Origin: Desulfurellales bacterium
GTDB lineage: Bacteria > Campylobacterota_A > Desulfurellia > Desulfurellales > Hippeaceae
DNA length: 64,000 bases
Assembly (NCBI GenBank): GCA_027014115.1
Contig: JALWEJ010000079.1
Location: forward strand, 1 to 64,000
Reading direction: 5' to 3'
The translations under genes were made by a program, and so were the position numbers. Below are positions 42,320-54,354 of this stretch, piece by piece; position 1 is the stretch's first letter, and each line of letters begins with the position of its first letter. Below the pieces are notes generated by a model. That model saw only the letters and a list, made by a program, of their open reading frames with translations, was not told where the DNA came from and searched no databases.

Positions 42320-43165
42320 ATGAATGCTGTAGGTATTATTGTTACATTGGCAGCCGTTATAGGTGCTTTTGTCTATGAGGGTGGAAATCCCCTTGTACTT
42401 TTACAAATCGGAGAATACATAGTTTTAATTGGCGCCTTTTTTGGGATGCTATTGTCTACAGCTTCTCCAAGTGCTCTAAAGGGTGCTTTCGGAGTTATTG
42501 GTGGAATTGCAAAACCGGATCCTTATAACAAAAAAGTTTATCTTGAATTGTTAAAAGTTGTCTATGAGCTTTCAACGAAGGTTAGAAAAGACGGTATTTT
42601 ATCTTTGGAGGCAATTGTTGACGACCCTGAATCATCTCCCATAATGCAGGATGCTGCATTTTTTCTCAAAAACAAAGAGGCAAAAAATTTACTTGTTGAT
42701 GCTCTAAGGAATGTTGTGACAGGTATTGAGGTTGAAAAGTTGGATGAAATGTTAGATGGCAATATAGAATCTATTGAAAAAGAGATTTCGGCACCGCCAA
42801 AGATGGTTGGTGTTTTGGCTGAATCAATGCCTGGTATGGGTATTGTTGCTGCTGTTATGGGTGTTATTCTAACAATGGGTGCACTCGGCGGTTCTATCTT
42901 GGAAATCGGTGAGCATATCGCAGGTGCTTTGACAGGTACATTTTTGGGTTTGCTTTTGTGTTACGGAATATTTGGTCCTATGGCAAAGTATGCTGAATTT
43001 AAGAATGAAGATTTTATTGCATATCTTACAGCTTTAAAGACGGGTATTATATATATAGCCAAAGGTGATGCACCTATTATTGCAATGGAGGCTGTAAGGG
43101 AGAGTATTCCTCCTTTGGTTAGACCTGAGTTTGATGAAGCCGAATCGGCTGTAAAGGGTAAATAG
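42320..43165 (+). CDS. motA: Flagellar motor stator protein MotA
   Basis: The 281-residue proton- or sodium-channel subunit of the flagellar stator. Four transmembrane segments (near residues 1-20, 30-52, 175-200 and 205-230) flank a cytoplasmic loop with charged residues that contact the rotor. Features are the family's TASPSALKGAFGV and MPGMGIVAAVMGVILTMGAL blocks (second quoted as MPGMGIVAAVMG). GGGGG precedes the ATG. motB starts right after its stop. Confidence 0.95.
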   Translation: MNAVGIIVTLAAVIGAFVYEGGNPLVLLQIGEYIVLIGAFFGMLLSTASPSALKGAFGVIGGIAKPDPYNKKVYLELLKVVYELSTKVRKDGILSLEAIVDDPESSPIMQDAAFFLKNKEAKNLLVDALRNVVTGIEVEKLDEMLDGNIESIEKEISAPPKMVGVLAESMPGMGIVAAVMGVILTMGALGGSILEIGEHIAGALTGTFLGLLLCYGIFGPMAKYAEFKNEDFIAYLTALKTGIIYIAKGDAPIIAMEAVRESIPPLVRPEFDEAESAVKGK

Positions 43166-43166
43166 T

Positions 43167-44027
43167 ATGGCAGAAGAAAATGAAGGCGGTATAGTTAAAA
43201 AGTGTAAAAAATGCAAATGTGAAGAAGGCGGAGGAAGTGCATGGGAGGTTGCATACGGTGATTTTATGACCTCAATGATGGCATTTTTTCTTGTTATGTG
43301 GCTTATCGCTGCAACAAATGTTAAGCAAAGAAAAACGCTATCAACCTACTTTACCCACCCTGGAGCAACATCTCTTACCGAAGGTTCAAGTCAGTTGCCC
43401 TCAAAAGGTGTTTTTGATGTTGGTTCAAAGAGCTTAACTATATCGACAAGAATACCGGAGATGCCGCTGCCCACCGTTAAAAAAGAAAAAACTATACACG
43501 GAAGAGGATTGATACCAAAAGTAATGAAGAATACAGGTGGAGGTACAAGCAGGCAAAAAAATACAGTTAGGTTGTACAGCATAATGATGAAAATCAAACA
43601 AACAATTATGCACAACAAGCAGCTGTTGAGATACAAAAACCAGATAAAAATGGAAATCACAGAGGATGGGTTAAGGATTGTTATTTTTGATAAAAACAAT
43701 AAACCTATGTTCTTACCGGGTTCTGCAAAGCTTGAACCTTATGCAAAAGAGATTTTGGATATTGTTGCAAAAGAGCTTAAAAACATATCAAATAAAATTG
43801 TTATAGAGGGACATACTGATTCTATTGCTTATGAAGACAGCAATTTATCCAATTGGGATTTATCTACAATGAGAGCAAATGAGACGCGCAGAGAACTTGA
43901 AGTAAATGGCGTTTCAAAGGATAGATTTGACAGTGTAATAGGATATGCTGACACCAGGCCTATGCCTGGAACAAGTCCTCAGGACCCTGTTAACAGAAGA
44001 ATTGTGGTAATAGTAAAGAAATTTTAA
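43167..44027 (+). CDS. motB: Flagellar motor stator protein MotB
   Basis: The 286-residue stator partner that anchors to peptidoglycan. The single membrane helix begins YGDFMTSMMAFFLVMWL with the ion-carrying Asp. A periplasmic plug/linker follows, then an OmpA-like domain with EGHTDSI, NWDLSTMRA and GYADTRP. The cytoplasmic N-terminus carries a Cys cluster (Cys13, 16, 18 in KCKKCKCEEG) that most MotBs lack. It follows motA by one base. Confidence 0.95.
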   Translation: MAEENEGGIVKKCKKCKCEEGGGSAWEVAYGDFMTSMMAFFLVMWLIAATNVKQRKTLSTYFTHPGATSLTEGSSQLPSKGVFDVGSKSLTISTRIPEMPLPTVKKEKTIHGRGLIPKVMKNTGGGTSRQKNTVRLYSIMMKIKQTIMHNKQLLRYKNQIKMEITEDGLRIVIFDKNNKPMFLPGSAKLEPYAKEILDIVAKELKNISNKIVIEGHTDSIAYEDSNLSNWDLSTMRANETRRELEVNGVSKDRFDSVIGYADTRPMPGTSPQDPVNRRIVVIVKKF

Positions 44028-44086
44028 TTTAAATATTAACAACTATTTAAAAGCTTAATTAGTATATATAAAGTTATATATAATAC

Positions 44087-44115
44087 TTGACAATATCTAA
44101 CGGAATTGTTATTAT
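44087..44115 (+). promoter_or_regulatory. Sigma-70-type promoter for acs
   Basis: Perfect TTGACA (44087-44092), 17-base spacer and TATTAT (44110-44115). The leader runs to a strong GGGGGAGG ribosome site before the ATG at 44163. Confidence 0.75.
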
Positions 44116-44162
44116 CTCGCTTAACTCTATATAATTGTCAAATAATAAGGGGGAGGTTTAAT

Positions 44163-46160
44163 ATGGGTGACGTAATTGAATCCAAACTAAATGAGACCAG
44201 AGTATTTCAACCGCCTATTGATTTTGCTCAAAAAAGCAATATAGACAAAGATGAGCTAGACAATCTGAGGGAGTGGGTTAAAAAGGATTATGAGGGGTTT
44301 TGGAGACATTTTGCTTTAAAAAAGATTGAGTGGTTCAAACCTTTTAAAAAAGTTTTAGATGATTCTAATTCTCCATTTTACAAGTTTTTTGAAGATGGAG
44401 AATTAAATGTTTCATACAACTGCCTGGATAGACACTTGAAGACCTGGAGAAAAAACAAAGCCGCCATAATTTGGGAGAGTGAAAATGGCAACACAAGAAT
44501 AATGACTTATCAAGAGTTATATATTGAGGTCAACAAGTTTGCCAATGTTTTAAAAACGCTTGGTGTGAAAAAAGGTGATAGGATTGTTATATATATGCCT
44601 ATGATTCCAGAGGCTGCTGTTGCTATGTTTGCCTGTACAAGAATAGGTGCTGTTCATTCTGTTGTATTTGGCGGATTTTCGGCTGAATCTCTAAGGGATA
44701 GAATAGAGGATGCAAAACCTAAAGTTGTCATTACCGCAGATGGCGGATACAGAAACGGAAAATCTATTCCTTTAAAAAGCCGAGTTGATAATGCTGTTAA
44801 CGGCATTGAGCATAAGGTCGATTATATTGTTACAATTAGGCATATAGATAGAGATGTGCACATGAAGCCTTTAAGGGATTTTTGGTACCACGATTTGATG
44901 AGTGACGAAGACTATGCAAGCATATACTGCGAACCAGAAAGAATGAATGCAGAAGACCCTTTGTTTATTCTATATACATCCGGCTCAACGGGAAAACCTA
45001 AGGGTATTGTTCATTCGACAGCAGGTTATCTTTTGTGGACTATGCTTACAATGAAATGGGTATTTGATATTAAAGATGAAGATACATTTTGGTGTACGGC
45101 AGATATAGGATGGATTACGGGTCATTCCTATACTGTTTATGGACCATTGGCTATGGGTTCTACAAGTGTTATGTATGAGGGTGTTCCAACATATCCTACA
45201 CCGGCTAAGTGGTGGGAACTTGTTGAGAAGCACTCCATAAATGTATTATATACTGCTCCAACTGCAATAAGGGCTCTTATGAGGCTCGGTAATGACTGGG
45301 TTGCAAAACATAATCTATCATCTTTGAGATTGCTTGGAACGGTTGGTGAACCTATTAATCCTGAGGCATGGATGTGGTATTACAGATATATAGGAAATGA
45401 AAATTGTCCTATAGTAGATACATGGTGGCAAACCGAAACTGGCGGTCATATGATAACGACAGTCCCCGGTGTTCTACCTGCAAAGCCGGGTTCAGCAGGA
45501 CAACCTCTTCCAGGTATTTTTGCCGAGGTTGTTGACAATGAAGGAAATCCTGTTAACAATCCCGATAAAGGTGGTTTTTTGGTTATTACAAAACCGTGGC
45601 CCTCGATGCTTAGGACAATCTGGGGAGATGATACAAGATATAAGGAAACCTATTGGTCAAGATTTAATGGAAAATACTACTTTGCGGGTGATGGTGCAAG
45701 AAAAGATGAGGACGATTATATATGGATAATGGGTAGGGTTGATGACGTTTTGAATGTTTCCGGCCATAGAATTGGCACAATGGAGGTTGAAAGTGCTCTT
45801 GTTTCTCATGAATGTGTTGTTGAGGCGGCTGTTGTCGGAAGGCCTGATGAGATAACAGGAGAGGCTATTGTAGCATTCGTTGTTTTAAAAGATAGTGCTG
45901 ACAAAACAAGGCATGACGAACTTGTAAGGGAATTAAGAGAACATGTTCAAAAAGAGATTGGATCAATAGCCAAACCACAAGAGATAATATTTACAGATTC
46001 CTTACCAAAAACTCGTTCGGGAAAAATTATGAGACGACTGCTTAAAGATATAGCAGCAGGAAACGAAATAAAACAGGATATCTCAACGCTTGAAGATGCA
46101 ACTGTTCTTGATAAATTGAAGGAATTGAGAGAAAAAATGGAAAACGGAAACGGAGATTAA
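44163..46160 (+). CDS. acs: Acetyl-CoA synthetase (AMP-forming)
   Basis: Activates acetate to acetyl-CoA with ATP. The 665-residue protein has the Acs-specific N-terminus ([10 protein letters not shown]), the P-loop [11 protein letters not shown], the acetate pocket [14 protein letters not shown] (Trp block), WWQTETGG, and the C-terminal motif [11 protein letters not shown] whose lysine is the usual acetylation control site. The start at 44163 follows GGGGGAGG. It is monocistronic between its own promoter and a strong terminator, suggesting independent control, as expected for acetate use. Confidence 0.97.
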   Translation: MGDVIESKLNETRVFQPPIDFAQKSNIDKDELDNLREWVKKDYEGFWRHFALKKIEWFKPFKKVLDDSNSPFYKFFEDGELNVSYNCLDRHLKTWRKNKAAIIWESENGNTRIMTYQELYIEVNKFANVLKTLGVKKGDRIVIYMPMIPEAAVAMFACTRIGAVHSVVFGGFSAESLRDRIEDAKPKVVITADGGYRNGKSIPLKSRVDNAVNGIEHKVDYIVTIRHIDRDVHMKPLRDFWYHDLMSDEDYASIYCEPERMNAEDPLFILYTSGSTGKPKGIVHSTAGYLLWTMLTMKWVFDIKDEDTFWCTADIGWITGHSYTVYGPLAMGSTSVMYEGVPTYPTPAKWWELVEKHSINVLYTAPTAIRALMRLGNDWVAKHNLSSLRLLGTVGEPINPEAWMWYYRYIGNENCPIVDTWWQTETGGHMITTVPGVLPAKPGSAGQPLPGIFAEVVDNEGNPVNNPDKGGFLVITKPWPSMLRTIWGDDTRYKETYWSRFNGKYYFAGDGARKDEDDYIWIMGRVDDVLNVSGHRIGTMEVESALVSHECVVEAAVVGRPDEITGEAIVAFVVLKDSADKTRHDELVRELREHVQKEIGSIAKPQEIIFTDSLPKTRSGKIMRRLLKDIAAGNEIKQDISTLEDATVLDKLKELREKMENGNGD

Positions 46161-46178
46161 ACCACTCTCTTTTTGTTT

Positions 46179-46210
46179 AAGGGGTTATATTAACCCCTTT
46201 TTAATTTTTT
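46179..46210 (+). terminator. Rho-independent terminator after acs
   Basis: A perfect 9-bp stem AAGGGGTTA (46179-46187) / TAACCCCTT (46191-46199) with a three-base loop, followed by TTTAATTTTTT. Confidence 0.92.
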
Positions 46211-46212
46211 GC

Positions 46213-46240
46213 TTGATTTGAATTATTCAATGTATATAAT
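46213..46240 (+). promoter_or_regulatory. Sigma-70-type promoter for ilvB operon
   Basis: TTGATT (46213-46218), 16-base spacer and TATAAT (46235-46240). The leader to ilvB is about 60 bases and contains no T-box, leader peptide or attenuator that I can see. Confidence 0.6.
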
Positions 46241-46308
46241 CCTTTCTCAATTAAACGGGGGAGCTTTCAAAACAACGCTTAAATTATACCTTATCTAAAG
46301 GAGGTCAA

Positions 46309-48003
46309 ATGAAACTCAAAGGGGCTCAAATTTTCATAGAAAGCCTTAAAAAAGAAAATGTGGAATACATATTCGGTATACCCGGCGGTGCTATTATAGA
46401 TTTGCATGATGAATTGTATAAACAAGATGATGTTAAGTTTGTTTTAACAAGACATGAACAGGCTGCTGTGCATGCTGCCGACGGTTATGCAAGAAGCACA
46501 GGAAAACCTGGTGTTGCACTTTTAACAAGCGGACCTGGTGCTACAAATGGTATAACAGGCATAGCAACAGCTCATATGGATTCCATTCCTTTGATTGTAT
46601 TTACAGGGCAGGTTCCTACAATCTTAATCGGAAATGATGCATTTCAAGAGGCAGACATAGTTGGAATGACACGCTCCTGCACAAAACATAATTTCCTTGT
46701 AAAAGATGTTAAAGAGTTGGCATACACAATAAAAAAAGCTTTTTATATAGCAACAACAGGAAGACCTGGACCTGTTTTAATCGATTTTCCAAAAGATGTT
46801 CAGGTAACAGAAGCTAAGTTTTCATATCCTGAGACGATTCACCTTAGGGGCTATAATCCTACATATCACGGCAACTTGAAACAGATTAAAAAAGTTGCAA
46901 ATGCTATTGCCAAAGCAAAAAAACCTCTGTTATATGTTGGCGGAGGTGTTATTACATCCAATGCCCACAAAGAGGTGATAAAACTTGCTAGAAAGCTAAG
47001 AATTCCTGTATTTACAACACTTATGGGTATAGGAACATATCCTGAGGATGATGAATTGAGTTTGGGTATGGCTGGAATGCACGGTACATACAGAGCAAAT
47101 ATGGCAATTCAATATTGTGATTTGTTGATATCTGTGGGTGCAAGATTTGACGATAGGATAACAGGAAAGGTATCCGAGTTTGCACCTAATGCAAAAGTTG
47201 TTCACATAGATATAGATCCTACAAGTATTAGCAAAAATATACATGTAGACTATCCTCTTGTGGGTGATGCAAAAATAGTATTAGAAGAAATGTTGCCTAT
47301 GTTTGATGAATATAACAGCGTTGATTGGGATGAAGTTAGGAAGCCATGGCTTACACAAATCAATAAGTGGAAAAATGAGCACAAACTTGCTTATAATGAA
47401 AAAGAGGAGCAGATTTTGCCCCAATATGTAATAGAAAAATTGGCCGAGATAACAAAGGACGACGACCCTATAATATCCACAGAGGTTGGTCAGCATCAGA
47501 TGTGGGTTGCTCAATTTTACACATTTAGAGAGCCAAGAAGACTGCTGACATCGGGTGGTCTTGGTACAATGGGATTTGGATTCCCAGCCGGTATCGGGGC
47601 TCAATTTGCAAATCCGGATAAACCTGTTTATGTTTTTGCGGGTGATGGTTCCTTTCAGATGAATGAACAGGAACTTGCAACGCTTATTGCATATGATAAA
47701 CCTGTTAAGGTAATTATTCTAAACAACGGATTTTTGGGTATGGTTAGACAGTGGCAGGATCTGTTTTATGGCAGAAGATACGCAGCAACAAATATAGAGG
47801 TTCAGCCGAGTTTTGTAAAACTTGCTGAGAGCTACGGTATAAAGGCAAGAAGAATTACGAAAAAATCGGAAGTTGAAGAAGCCCTTCTTGAAATGAAAGA
47901 CCATACAGGACCATATATTTTGGATGCCGTGATTGCCAGGGAAGAGAATGTTTATCCAATGGTTCCAGCTGGTGCTCCAATTAGCAATATGCTTTTGACT
48001 TAA
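46309..48003 (+). CDS. ilvB: Acetolactate synthase, large (catalytic) subunit
   Basis: Condenses two pyruvates, or pyruvate and 2-oxobutyrate, in branched-chain amino acid synthesis. The 564-residue protein has [30 protein letters not shown] with the catalytic Glu, the FAD domain (RFDDRITG), and the TPP motif [12 protein letters not shown] followed by [20 protein letters not shown] precedes the ATG. It leads an operon with its small subunit and ketol-acid reductoisomerase. Confidence 0.97.
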   Translation: MKLKGAQIFIESLKKENVEYIFGIPGGAIIDLHDELYKQDDVKFVLTRHEQAAVHAADGYARSTGKPGVALLTSGPGATNGITGIATAHMDSIPLIVFTGQVPTILIGNDAFQEADIVGMTRSCTKHNFLVKDVKELAYTIKKAFYIATTGRPGPVLIDFPKDVQVTEAKFSYPETIHLRGYNPTYHGNLKQIKKVANAIAKAKKPLLYVGGGVITSNAHKEVIKLARKLRIPVFTTLMGIGTYPEDDELSLGMAGMHGTYRANMAIQYCDLLISVGARFDDRITGKVSEFAPNAKVVHIDIDPTSISKNIHVDYPLVGDAKIVLEEMLPMFDEYNSVDWDEVRKPWLTQINKWKNEHKLAYNEKEEQILPQYVIEKLAEITKDDDPIISTEVGQHQMWVAQFYTFREPRRLLTSGGLGTMGFGFPAGIGAQFANPDKPVYVFAGDGSFQMNEQELATLIAYDKPVKVIILNNGFLGMVRQWQDLFYGRRYAATNIEVQPSFVKLAESYGIKARRITKKSEVEEALLEMKDHTGPYILDAVIAREENVYPMVPAGAPISNMLLT

Positions 48004-48030
48004 TATAGTTCGGTTTAAGGAGTTAATGAA

Positions 48031-49546
<1,516 letters not shown>

Positions 49547-49549
49547 AGA

Positions 49550-50194
49550 ATGAAAACAAAAGAAAATGATTTTATAGTCAAAGAAGGCTTACCGTTTATT
49601 GTAGGAGGCTTTGCCTCCTCCTTGCTTTTATACAGAAAATCAAAGTTATTATTCGCTTTGAGTTTTGGTTTTGGTGCATTCAGCACCTTTTTCTTTAGGA
49701 ATCCATCGAGAAATACACCTGTTATGAAGCATGCCATAATGAGTCCTGCAGACGGTGTTGTGATATCAAAAGATGATGCTTATGAAAGATATTTTTTTAA
49801 AAAAGATGTGAAACGCATCAGTATTTTTATGTCTCTTTTTAATGTTCATGTTAATAGATCTCCCTTGAATGGTAAGGTTTTGGATACTGTTTACAATAAA
49901 GGAAAATATTTGCCTGCATATAGGGAAAAAGCCTCAATGGATAATGAGCAGAATGCCTTTTTGATTGAGGGGAGAAGTGGGAGAAGAATTGTTGTTGTTC
50001 AGATAGCCGGACTTATTGCAAGAAGAATAGTAAGTTACAAACAACCTGGCGATAAACTAAAAAAGGGAGAGATAATAGGTCTTATTAGATTTGGTTCAAG
50101 ACTTGATGTATATATAGAAGAAGATATACACGAGTTTGTTAATCTAAACGAGAAGGTAAAAGCCGGGGAGAGTATCTTAGGTGTTTTTAAATGA
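49550..50194 (+). CDS. psd: Phosphatidylserine decarboxylase (short PSD-A type)
   Basis: A 214-residue pyruvoyl enzyme that makes phosphatidylethanolamine from phosphatidylserine at the inner membrane. A hydrophobic N-terminal part (15-50) precedes FFRNPSR and SPADGVV. FNVHVNRSP is the active-site block, and RFGSRLDV carries the self-cleavage Gly-Ser that becomes the pyruvoyl group. It overlaps pssA, whose product is its substrate source, in an ATGA. Confidence 0.94.
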   Translation: MKTKENDFIVKEGLPFIVGGFASSLLLYRKSKLLFALSFGFGAFSTFFFRNPSRNTPVMKHAIMSPADGVVISKDDAYERYFFKKDVKRISIFMSLFNVHVNRSPLNGKVLDTVYNKGKYLPAYREKASMDNEQNAFLIEGRSGRRIVVVQIAGLIARRIVSYKQPGDKLKKGEIIGLIRFGSRLDVYIEEDIHEFVNLNEKVKAGESILGVFK

Positions 50195-50940
50195 TTGAAA
50201 AGAATAGAAGAGCTGTTTATATACTGCCAAACCTGTTTACAACGGCGAATATAGTTGCTGGTTTTTATAGTATTTTGGCTGCACATAACGGGAATTTTAC
50301 CGTTAGTGCATGGGCTGTTATTTTTGCTGTTTTGTTTGATAATTTGGATGGCAAGGTTGCCAGATTGACGCATACAGAGAGTGAATTTGGCGTTGAGTAT
50401 GATTCTTTGAGTGATTTGATAAGTTTTGGTGTTGCACCTGCTTTCTTGGTATATGCTTTTGTGCTTAGAGATTTTGGAAGACTTGGGATTATTGCATCCT
50501 TTTTATTCCTTTTAACAGGTGCTTTAAGGCTTGCACGTTTTAATATACAAACATCTCATAGGGATAGTTTTATGGGTTTGCCTATACCGGGTGGTGCCGC
50601 TGTTGTGGCAAGTTTGGTGTTAATCTTTATAAAATACGGTTTGGATTCACATAGATTTGATGTTTTATTTTTAATTACTGTTTATGTTCTTGCTTTTTTG
50701 ATGATTAGCACATTAAAATACAGAAGTCTGAAAAGCAAAAGTACAAACCAGAGAATCTCTATAAGGACATTTGCGTTTATTATTCTGCTTTTGTCGCTTC
50801 TGGTGTTTAAGCCGTATATATTTATTCCGGCTTGTGCCATTTTGTATATGCTTTCTGGTCCATGTGAATATATGTATAAAATTCTAATTAGAATTAAAGG
50901 GGGTGTGAGGTATGAGCGAAAGAAAAATAATAATATTTGA
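50191..50940 (+). CDS. pssA: CDP-diacylglycerol-serine O-phosphatidyltransferase
   Basis: A 249-residue integral membrane CDP-alcohol phosphatidyltransferase that forms phosphatidylserine. The CDP-OH-P motif is present as [10 protein letters not shown], with G and the two later Asp residues in [11 protein letters not shown]. Six to eight hydrophobic segments follow. Adjacent psd completes the two-step route to phosphatidylethanolamine. The leuA start lies inside its last 29 bases. Confidence 0.95.
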   Translation: MIEKNRRAVYILPNLFTTANIVAGFYSILAAHNGNFTVSAWAVIFAVLFDNLDGKVARLTHTESEFGVEYDSLSDLISFGVAPAFLVYAFVLRDFGRLGIIASFLFLLTGALRLARFNIQTSHRDSFMGLPIPGGAAVVASLVLIFIKYGLDSHRFDVLFLITVYVLAFLMISTLKYRSLKSKSTNQRISIRTFAFIILLLSLLVFKPYIFIPACAILYMLSGPCEYMYKILIRIKGGVRYERKKNNNI

Positions 50941-52432
50941 TACTACACTGAGAGACGGTGAGCAGTCTCCGGGTGCAAGTCTAAATACAGAGGAAAAGTT
51001 GGTAATAGCAAAACAGCTTGAGGTTTTGGGGGTTGATGTAATCGAAGCTGGTTTTGCTGCTGCATCTCCTGGTGATTTGGATGCCATATCAAAAGTTGCA
51101 CAAGAGGTTAAAAAACCTGTAATAGCATCACTTGCAAGGGCTGTAAAAGGCGATATAGAGGCTGCGGCAAAAGCTTTGGAGAATGCCGAGAGAAAAAGGA
51201 TACATACATTTATAGCAACAAGTCCTATCCATGTTGAAAAGAAGCTTAAAATGAGTTACGATGCAGTAATTGATGCTGCTGTAGATGCTGTTAAACTTGC
51301 AAGAAATTATGCAGAAGATGTGGAATTTTCAGCCGAGGATGCTACGCGCAGTGATTGGGATTATCTTTGCAAAATATTCGAAAAGGTAATAGATGCCGGT
51401 GCATCAACAATAAATGTTCCAGATACTGTTGGCTATACTACACCTCAGGAGTATTATGATTTGATTGCCTATCTTATGAATAATATTCCCAATATCGATA
51501 AAGCTGTTGTTAGTGTTCACTGTCATAATGACCTCGGTATGGCTGTTGCAAATTCTTTATCTGCTGTTTTGGCGGGTGCTAATCAGGTTGAATGTACAAT
51601 AAACGGACTTGGGGAAAGAGCTGGCAATGCCGCATTGGAAGAGATTTCAATGGCTCTAAAGACGAGGGCTGATTTTTACAAAGGATGTAAAACAGGAATA
51701 AATACTCAGGAAATATACAGAGCAAGCAGACTTGTCAGTAAGTTAACAGGTATTAGGGTTCAAAGAAACAAGGCTATAGTGGGTAAAAATGCTTTTGCTC
51801 ATGAAGCAGGAATACATCAAGACGGTGTTATTAAAGAAAAAAGAACATATGAGATTATGAAACCGGAAGATATAGGAATTGATACAAATAAACTTGTTTT
51901 AGGTAAGCATTCGGGTAAACACGGTCTTGAAGAAAGATTAAGAGAGCTTGGATACAATCTATCGAAAGAACAAATTGGCGTCATTTTTGAGGAATTTAAA
52001 AAACTTGCAGATAAGAAAAAAGAAATTTATGATGAGGATTTAAGAGCCTTGATTGAAGATCAATTTAAGCTTACACCTCAGGTTTATGAGCTTGTTTCTC
52101 TTCAAGTTGTGGCAGGAAATGCCGCTTCGCCTACAGCTACAATGAAACTTGTCAAAAACGGAGAAGAGTTTGAGGATGCCGCTTTGGGTGATGGTCCTGT
52201 TGATGCAACATTTAAGGCTTTGGAGAGAATTACGTATGTAAAGGGTAAATTGATGAACTATGACATTCAAGCTCTAACCGAAGGAAAAGATGCTGTGGGA
52301 GAGGTTTCCGTGAAGGTCTATTTTGCGGATTTGGATAAAGCCATTCTCGGAAGAGGAACATCGACAGATGTTATTGAAGCATCGGCTAAGGCTTATCTTG
52401 ATGCTATAAATAAGGCGCTGATGTTAATGTAA
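50912..52432 (+). CDS. leuA: 2-isopropylmalate synthase
   Basis: Condenses acetyl-CoA with 2-oxoisovalerate, the first step of leucine synthesis. The 506-residue long form has [14 protein letters not shown], the metal ligand block [22 protein letters not shown], and the C-terminal LeuA allosteric domain for leucine feedback. GGGGGTGTGAGG precedes the ATG. It closes a run in which ilv genes supply its 2-oxoisovalerate precursor. Confidence 0.97.
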   Translation: MSERKIIIFDTTLRDGEQSPGASLNTEEKLVIAKQLEVLGVDVIEAGFAAASPGDLDAISKVAQEVKKPVIASLARAVKGDIEAAAKALENAERKRIHTFIATSPIHVEKKLKMSYDAVIDAAVDAVKLARNYAEDVEFSAEDATRSDWDYLCKIFEKVIDAGASTINVPDTVGYTTPQEYYDLIAYLMNNIPNIDKAVVSVHCHNDLGMAVANSLSAVLAGANQVECTINGLGERAGNAALEEISMALKTRADFYKGCKTGINTQEIYRASRLVSKLTGIRVQRNKAIVGKNAFAHEAGIHQDGVIKEKRTYEIMKPEDIGIDTNKLVLGKHSGKHGLEERLRELGYNLSKEQIGVIFEEFKKLADKKKEIYDEDLRALIEDQFKLTPQVYELVSLQVVAGNAASPTATMKLVKNGEEFEDAALGDGPVDATFKALERITYVKGKLMNYDIQALTEGKDAVGEVSVKVYFADLDKAILGRGTSTDVIEASAKAYLDAINKALMLM

Positions 52433-52433
52433 G

Positions 52434-52598
52434 ATGGAAGATAAAAAGGTTTCTTGTGCTGCATGTGCATGGAGAGCTACATGTAAAAAACGCTATTCAA
52501 GCGGTGACGGTGCAGCTCTCCACTGCCCGGATTTTGTGTTTGATGTGTCTTTGAAAAAGAATAAAAACAAAGAGGAAAAGGATAATAGAAGCGAATAG
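52434..52598 (+). CDS. 54-residue Cys-rich small protein with CxxC motifs
   Basis: A short frame starting at the ATG one base after the leuA stop. The sequence carries SCAACAWRATC (Cys8, 11, 17), KKRYSSGDGAALHCPDF (Cys31) and a highly charged Lys/Glu/Asn tail. The spacing C-x2-C-x5-C-x13-C plus His30 suggests a small metal site, probably zinc. The CAWRxxC...ALHCPDF pattern looks conserved, but I can give no function. Its end overlaps the start of the diadenylate cyclase gene, suggesting co-translation. Confidence 0.75.
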   Translation: MEDKKVSCAACAWRATCKKRYSSGDGAALHCPDFVFDVSLKKNKNKEEKDNRSE

Positions 52599-53457
52599 AT
52601 TTATATTAAAGCATGCTTTTGAGCTTGCAAAGATTGTTGAGCATACTTCTGTGCTTTTTTATTATAGGGATGTTGAGGAATATATTTTTGATGAAGAGTT
52701 TTCCAATAACGATGTAAAGAAAATAATAGTTTTACAAGAGGACGATAAAGACGAAGCAACAATAGAGAAGATAAAGAAAATAGGCAACGTAGTTTTTTCT
52801 CCGTCTGTTACATTCAATAGAATCAACAAAATTAAAATTGCCTTGATGATGTGTGTATCATCAGGTATTATTACAAAAGATGAAAATCTTATAGCTTTAA
52901 CAGGTATAAGCGATGCAATAGACACAGCTATTTTTATAGATATATCCAAAGAGAAGGAACTTTTGAGTTTTAAAGGTGATATTGACTTGGGAAAATCGGT
53001 AAAACCCGAAGTTTTTGAAAGAATATTAAGGGTGGCATTAGAGCTTGCTAATCAAGGAAGGGAAGGGAAAAGCGTCGGCGGTATATTTGTTTTGGGTGAT
53101 AAAGAGCAGGTTTTGGAAAATACAAAACAGATGATTTTTAATCCGTTCAAAGGATATGAACCCGATGAAAGAAATATACTAAAGGCTAATCTGGATGATA
53201 CACTGAAAGAATTTAGTTTACTTGACGGCGCAATTGTTATAAATTCAGATGGGGTTGTTGAAGCAGCTGGTGCATATATATCCGTATCGTCATCTGTATC
53301 TGAGGATTTACCAAAGGGGCTTGGTGCAAGACATATGGCTGCTGTTGCCATAACATCCATTACGAATGCCGTAAGCATAGTTATATCTGAATCAACAGGT
53401 GATGTGACAATATTTAAAAACGGTTCTATTGTAACAAGAATAGAAAAGGCTATTTAA
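52582..53457 (+). CDS. Diadenylate cyclase (DisA_N / DAC domain) protein with non-canonical start
   Basis: Predicted to make cyclic di-AMP from two ATP. The C-terminal DAC domain has LLDGAIVINSDG (DGA motif) and GARHMAA in place of the usual RHR. The first part resembles a pyruvate-kinase-C-like domain often joined to DAC. The first ordinary start is GTG at 52651, but the frame upstream reads FILKHAFELAKIVEHTS, a good N-terminal helix for this family, with no ATG, GTG or TTG after the in-frame TGA at 52552. ATA at 52582 or 52585, behind AGAGG (52571-52575), is the likely start. From the GTG the protein has 268 residues; from the ATA, about 291. Confidence 0.78.
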   Translation: MIEANRFILKHAFELAKIVEHTSVLFYYRDVEEYIFDEEFSNNDVKKIIVLQEDDKDEATIEKIKKIGNVVFSPSVTFNRINKIKIALMMCVSSGIITKDENLIALTGISDAIDTAIFIDISKEKELLSFKGDIDLGKSVKPEVFERILRVALELANQGREGKSVGGIFVLGDKEQVLENTKQMIFNPFKGYEPDERNILKANLDDTLKEFSLLDGAIVINSDGVVEAAGAYISVSSSVSEDLPKGLGARHMAAVAITSITNAVSIVISESTGDVTIFKNGSIVTRIEKAI

Positions 53458-53475
53458 GGAGAATTGATTAGAAAG

Positions 53476-54321
53476 ATGATATTGTTGGACGGCAAAGCTT
53501 TATCTAAAAAAATTAGAGAATATATAAAAAAAGAGGTTTCTCAACTAAAACAAAAGGGTGTGATACCCGGTTTGGCTGTTATACTTGTTGGTGATAATCC
53601 GGCAAGTCAGCTATATGTTAATATGAAAACAAAAGCCTGCGAAGATGTGGGTATATATTCAATAAACCACAGGATGCCGGCTGAAATTTCTGAAAACGAA
53701 CTTATAAGCGTAATAAAAATGTTGAATGATAATCCTATGGTACATGGAATTTTGGTGCAGCTGCCGCTTCCAGAACATATTAACGAAGAAAAGATTATAG
53801 AATCAATCGACTACAAAAAAGATATAGACGGATTTCATCCTTACAATATAGGAAGGCTGGTAAGGGGATATCCTCTTTATTATTCATGCACTCCTTATGG
53901 TATTATGAAGCTGTTCGAAGAATACAACATAGAGCTTAAAGGAAAGGATGCTGTAATTGTCGGTGCGGGCAATATAACAGGAAAACCTATGGCATCCATG
54001 CTTTTAAATGTCAATGCTACTGTGGAAATATGCCATGTATACACAAAAGAATTAAAAGAAAAAACGCTTAATGCAGATATCGTTATATCTGCTGTAGGTA
54101 AGCCAAATTTAATCACAGCTGATATGGTAAAAGAGGGAAGTATAGTTATTGATGTTGGGATAAGCAGAGTAGGTGATAAGGTAGTTGGTGATGTGGATTT
54201 TGAGAATGTTTCCAAAAAAGTTTCCCATATAACCCCGGTTCCTGGCGGTGTAGGTCCTATGACAATAGCTATGCTGCTTTACAATACTCTTAAGGCTGTT
54301 AACACAAACAAAGGTTTTTAA
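53476..54321 (+). CDS. folD: Methylenetetrahydrofolate dehydrogenase / cyclohydrolase
   Basis: Bifunctional one-carbon enzyme giving 10-formyl-THF, the donor used by fmt. The protein, 281 residues from this ATG, has MILLDGKALSKKIRE, the active-site YVNMKTKACEDVGI, QLPLPEHI, DIDGFHP, and the Rossmann loop VGAGNITGKPMASML, ending in TPVPGGVGPMT. The start is uncertain: ATG 53476 matches family length, but AAGGAG (53456-53461) is 14 bases away. TTG 53464 and ATT 53467 are closer to it (2 and 5 bases). Confidence 0.95.
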   Translation: MILLDGKALSKKIREYIKKEVSQLKQKGVIPGLAVILVGDNPASQLYVNMKTKACEDVGIYSINHRMPAEISENELISVIKMLNDNPMVHGILVQLPLPEHINEEKIIESIDYKKDIDGFHPYNIGRLVRGYPLYYSCTPYGIMKLFEEYNIELKGKDAVIVGAGNITGKPMASMLLNVNATVEICHVYTKELKEKTLNADIVISAVGKPNLITADMVKEGSIVIDVGISRVGDKVVGDVDFENVSKKVSHITPVPGGVGPMTIAMLLYNTLKAVNTNKGF

Positions 54322-54354
54322 GGTTTAAACTATACAAATTAAAGGGTATAAATT

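Noticed and set aside
46241-46308. T-box, leader peptide or attenuator ahead of ilvB
   Set aside because: The leader is about 60 bases with no branched-chain codon run, T-box core or terminator hairpin.
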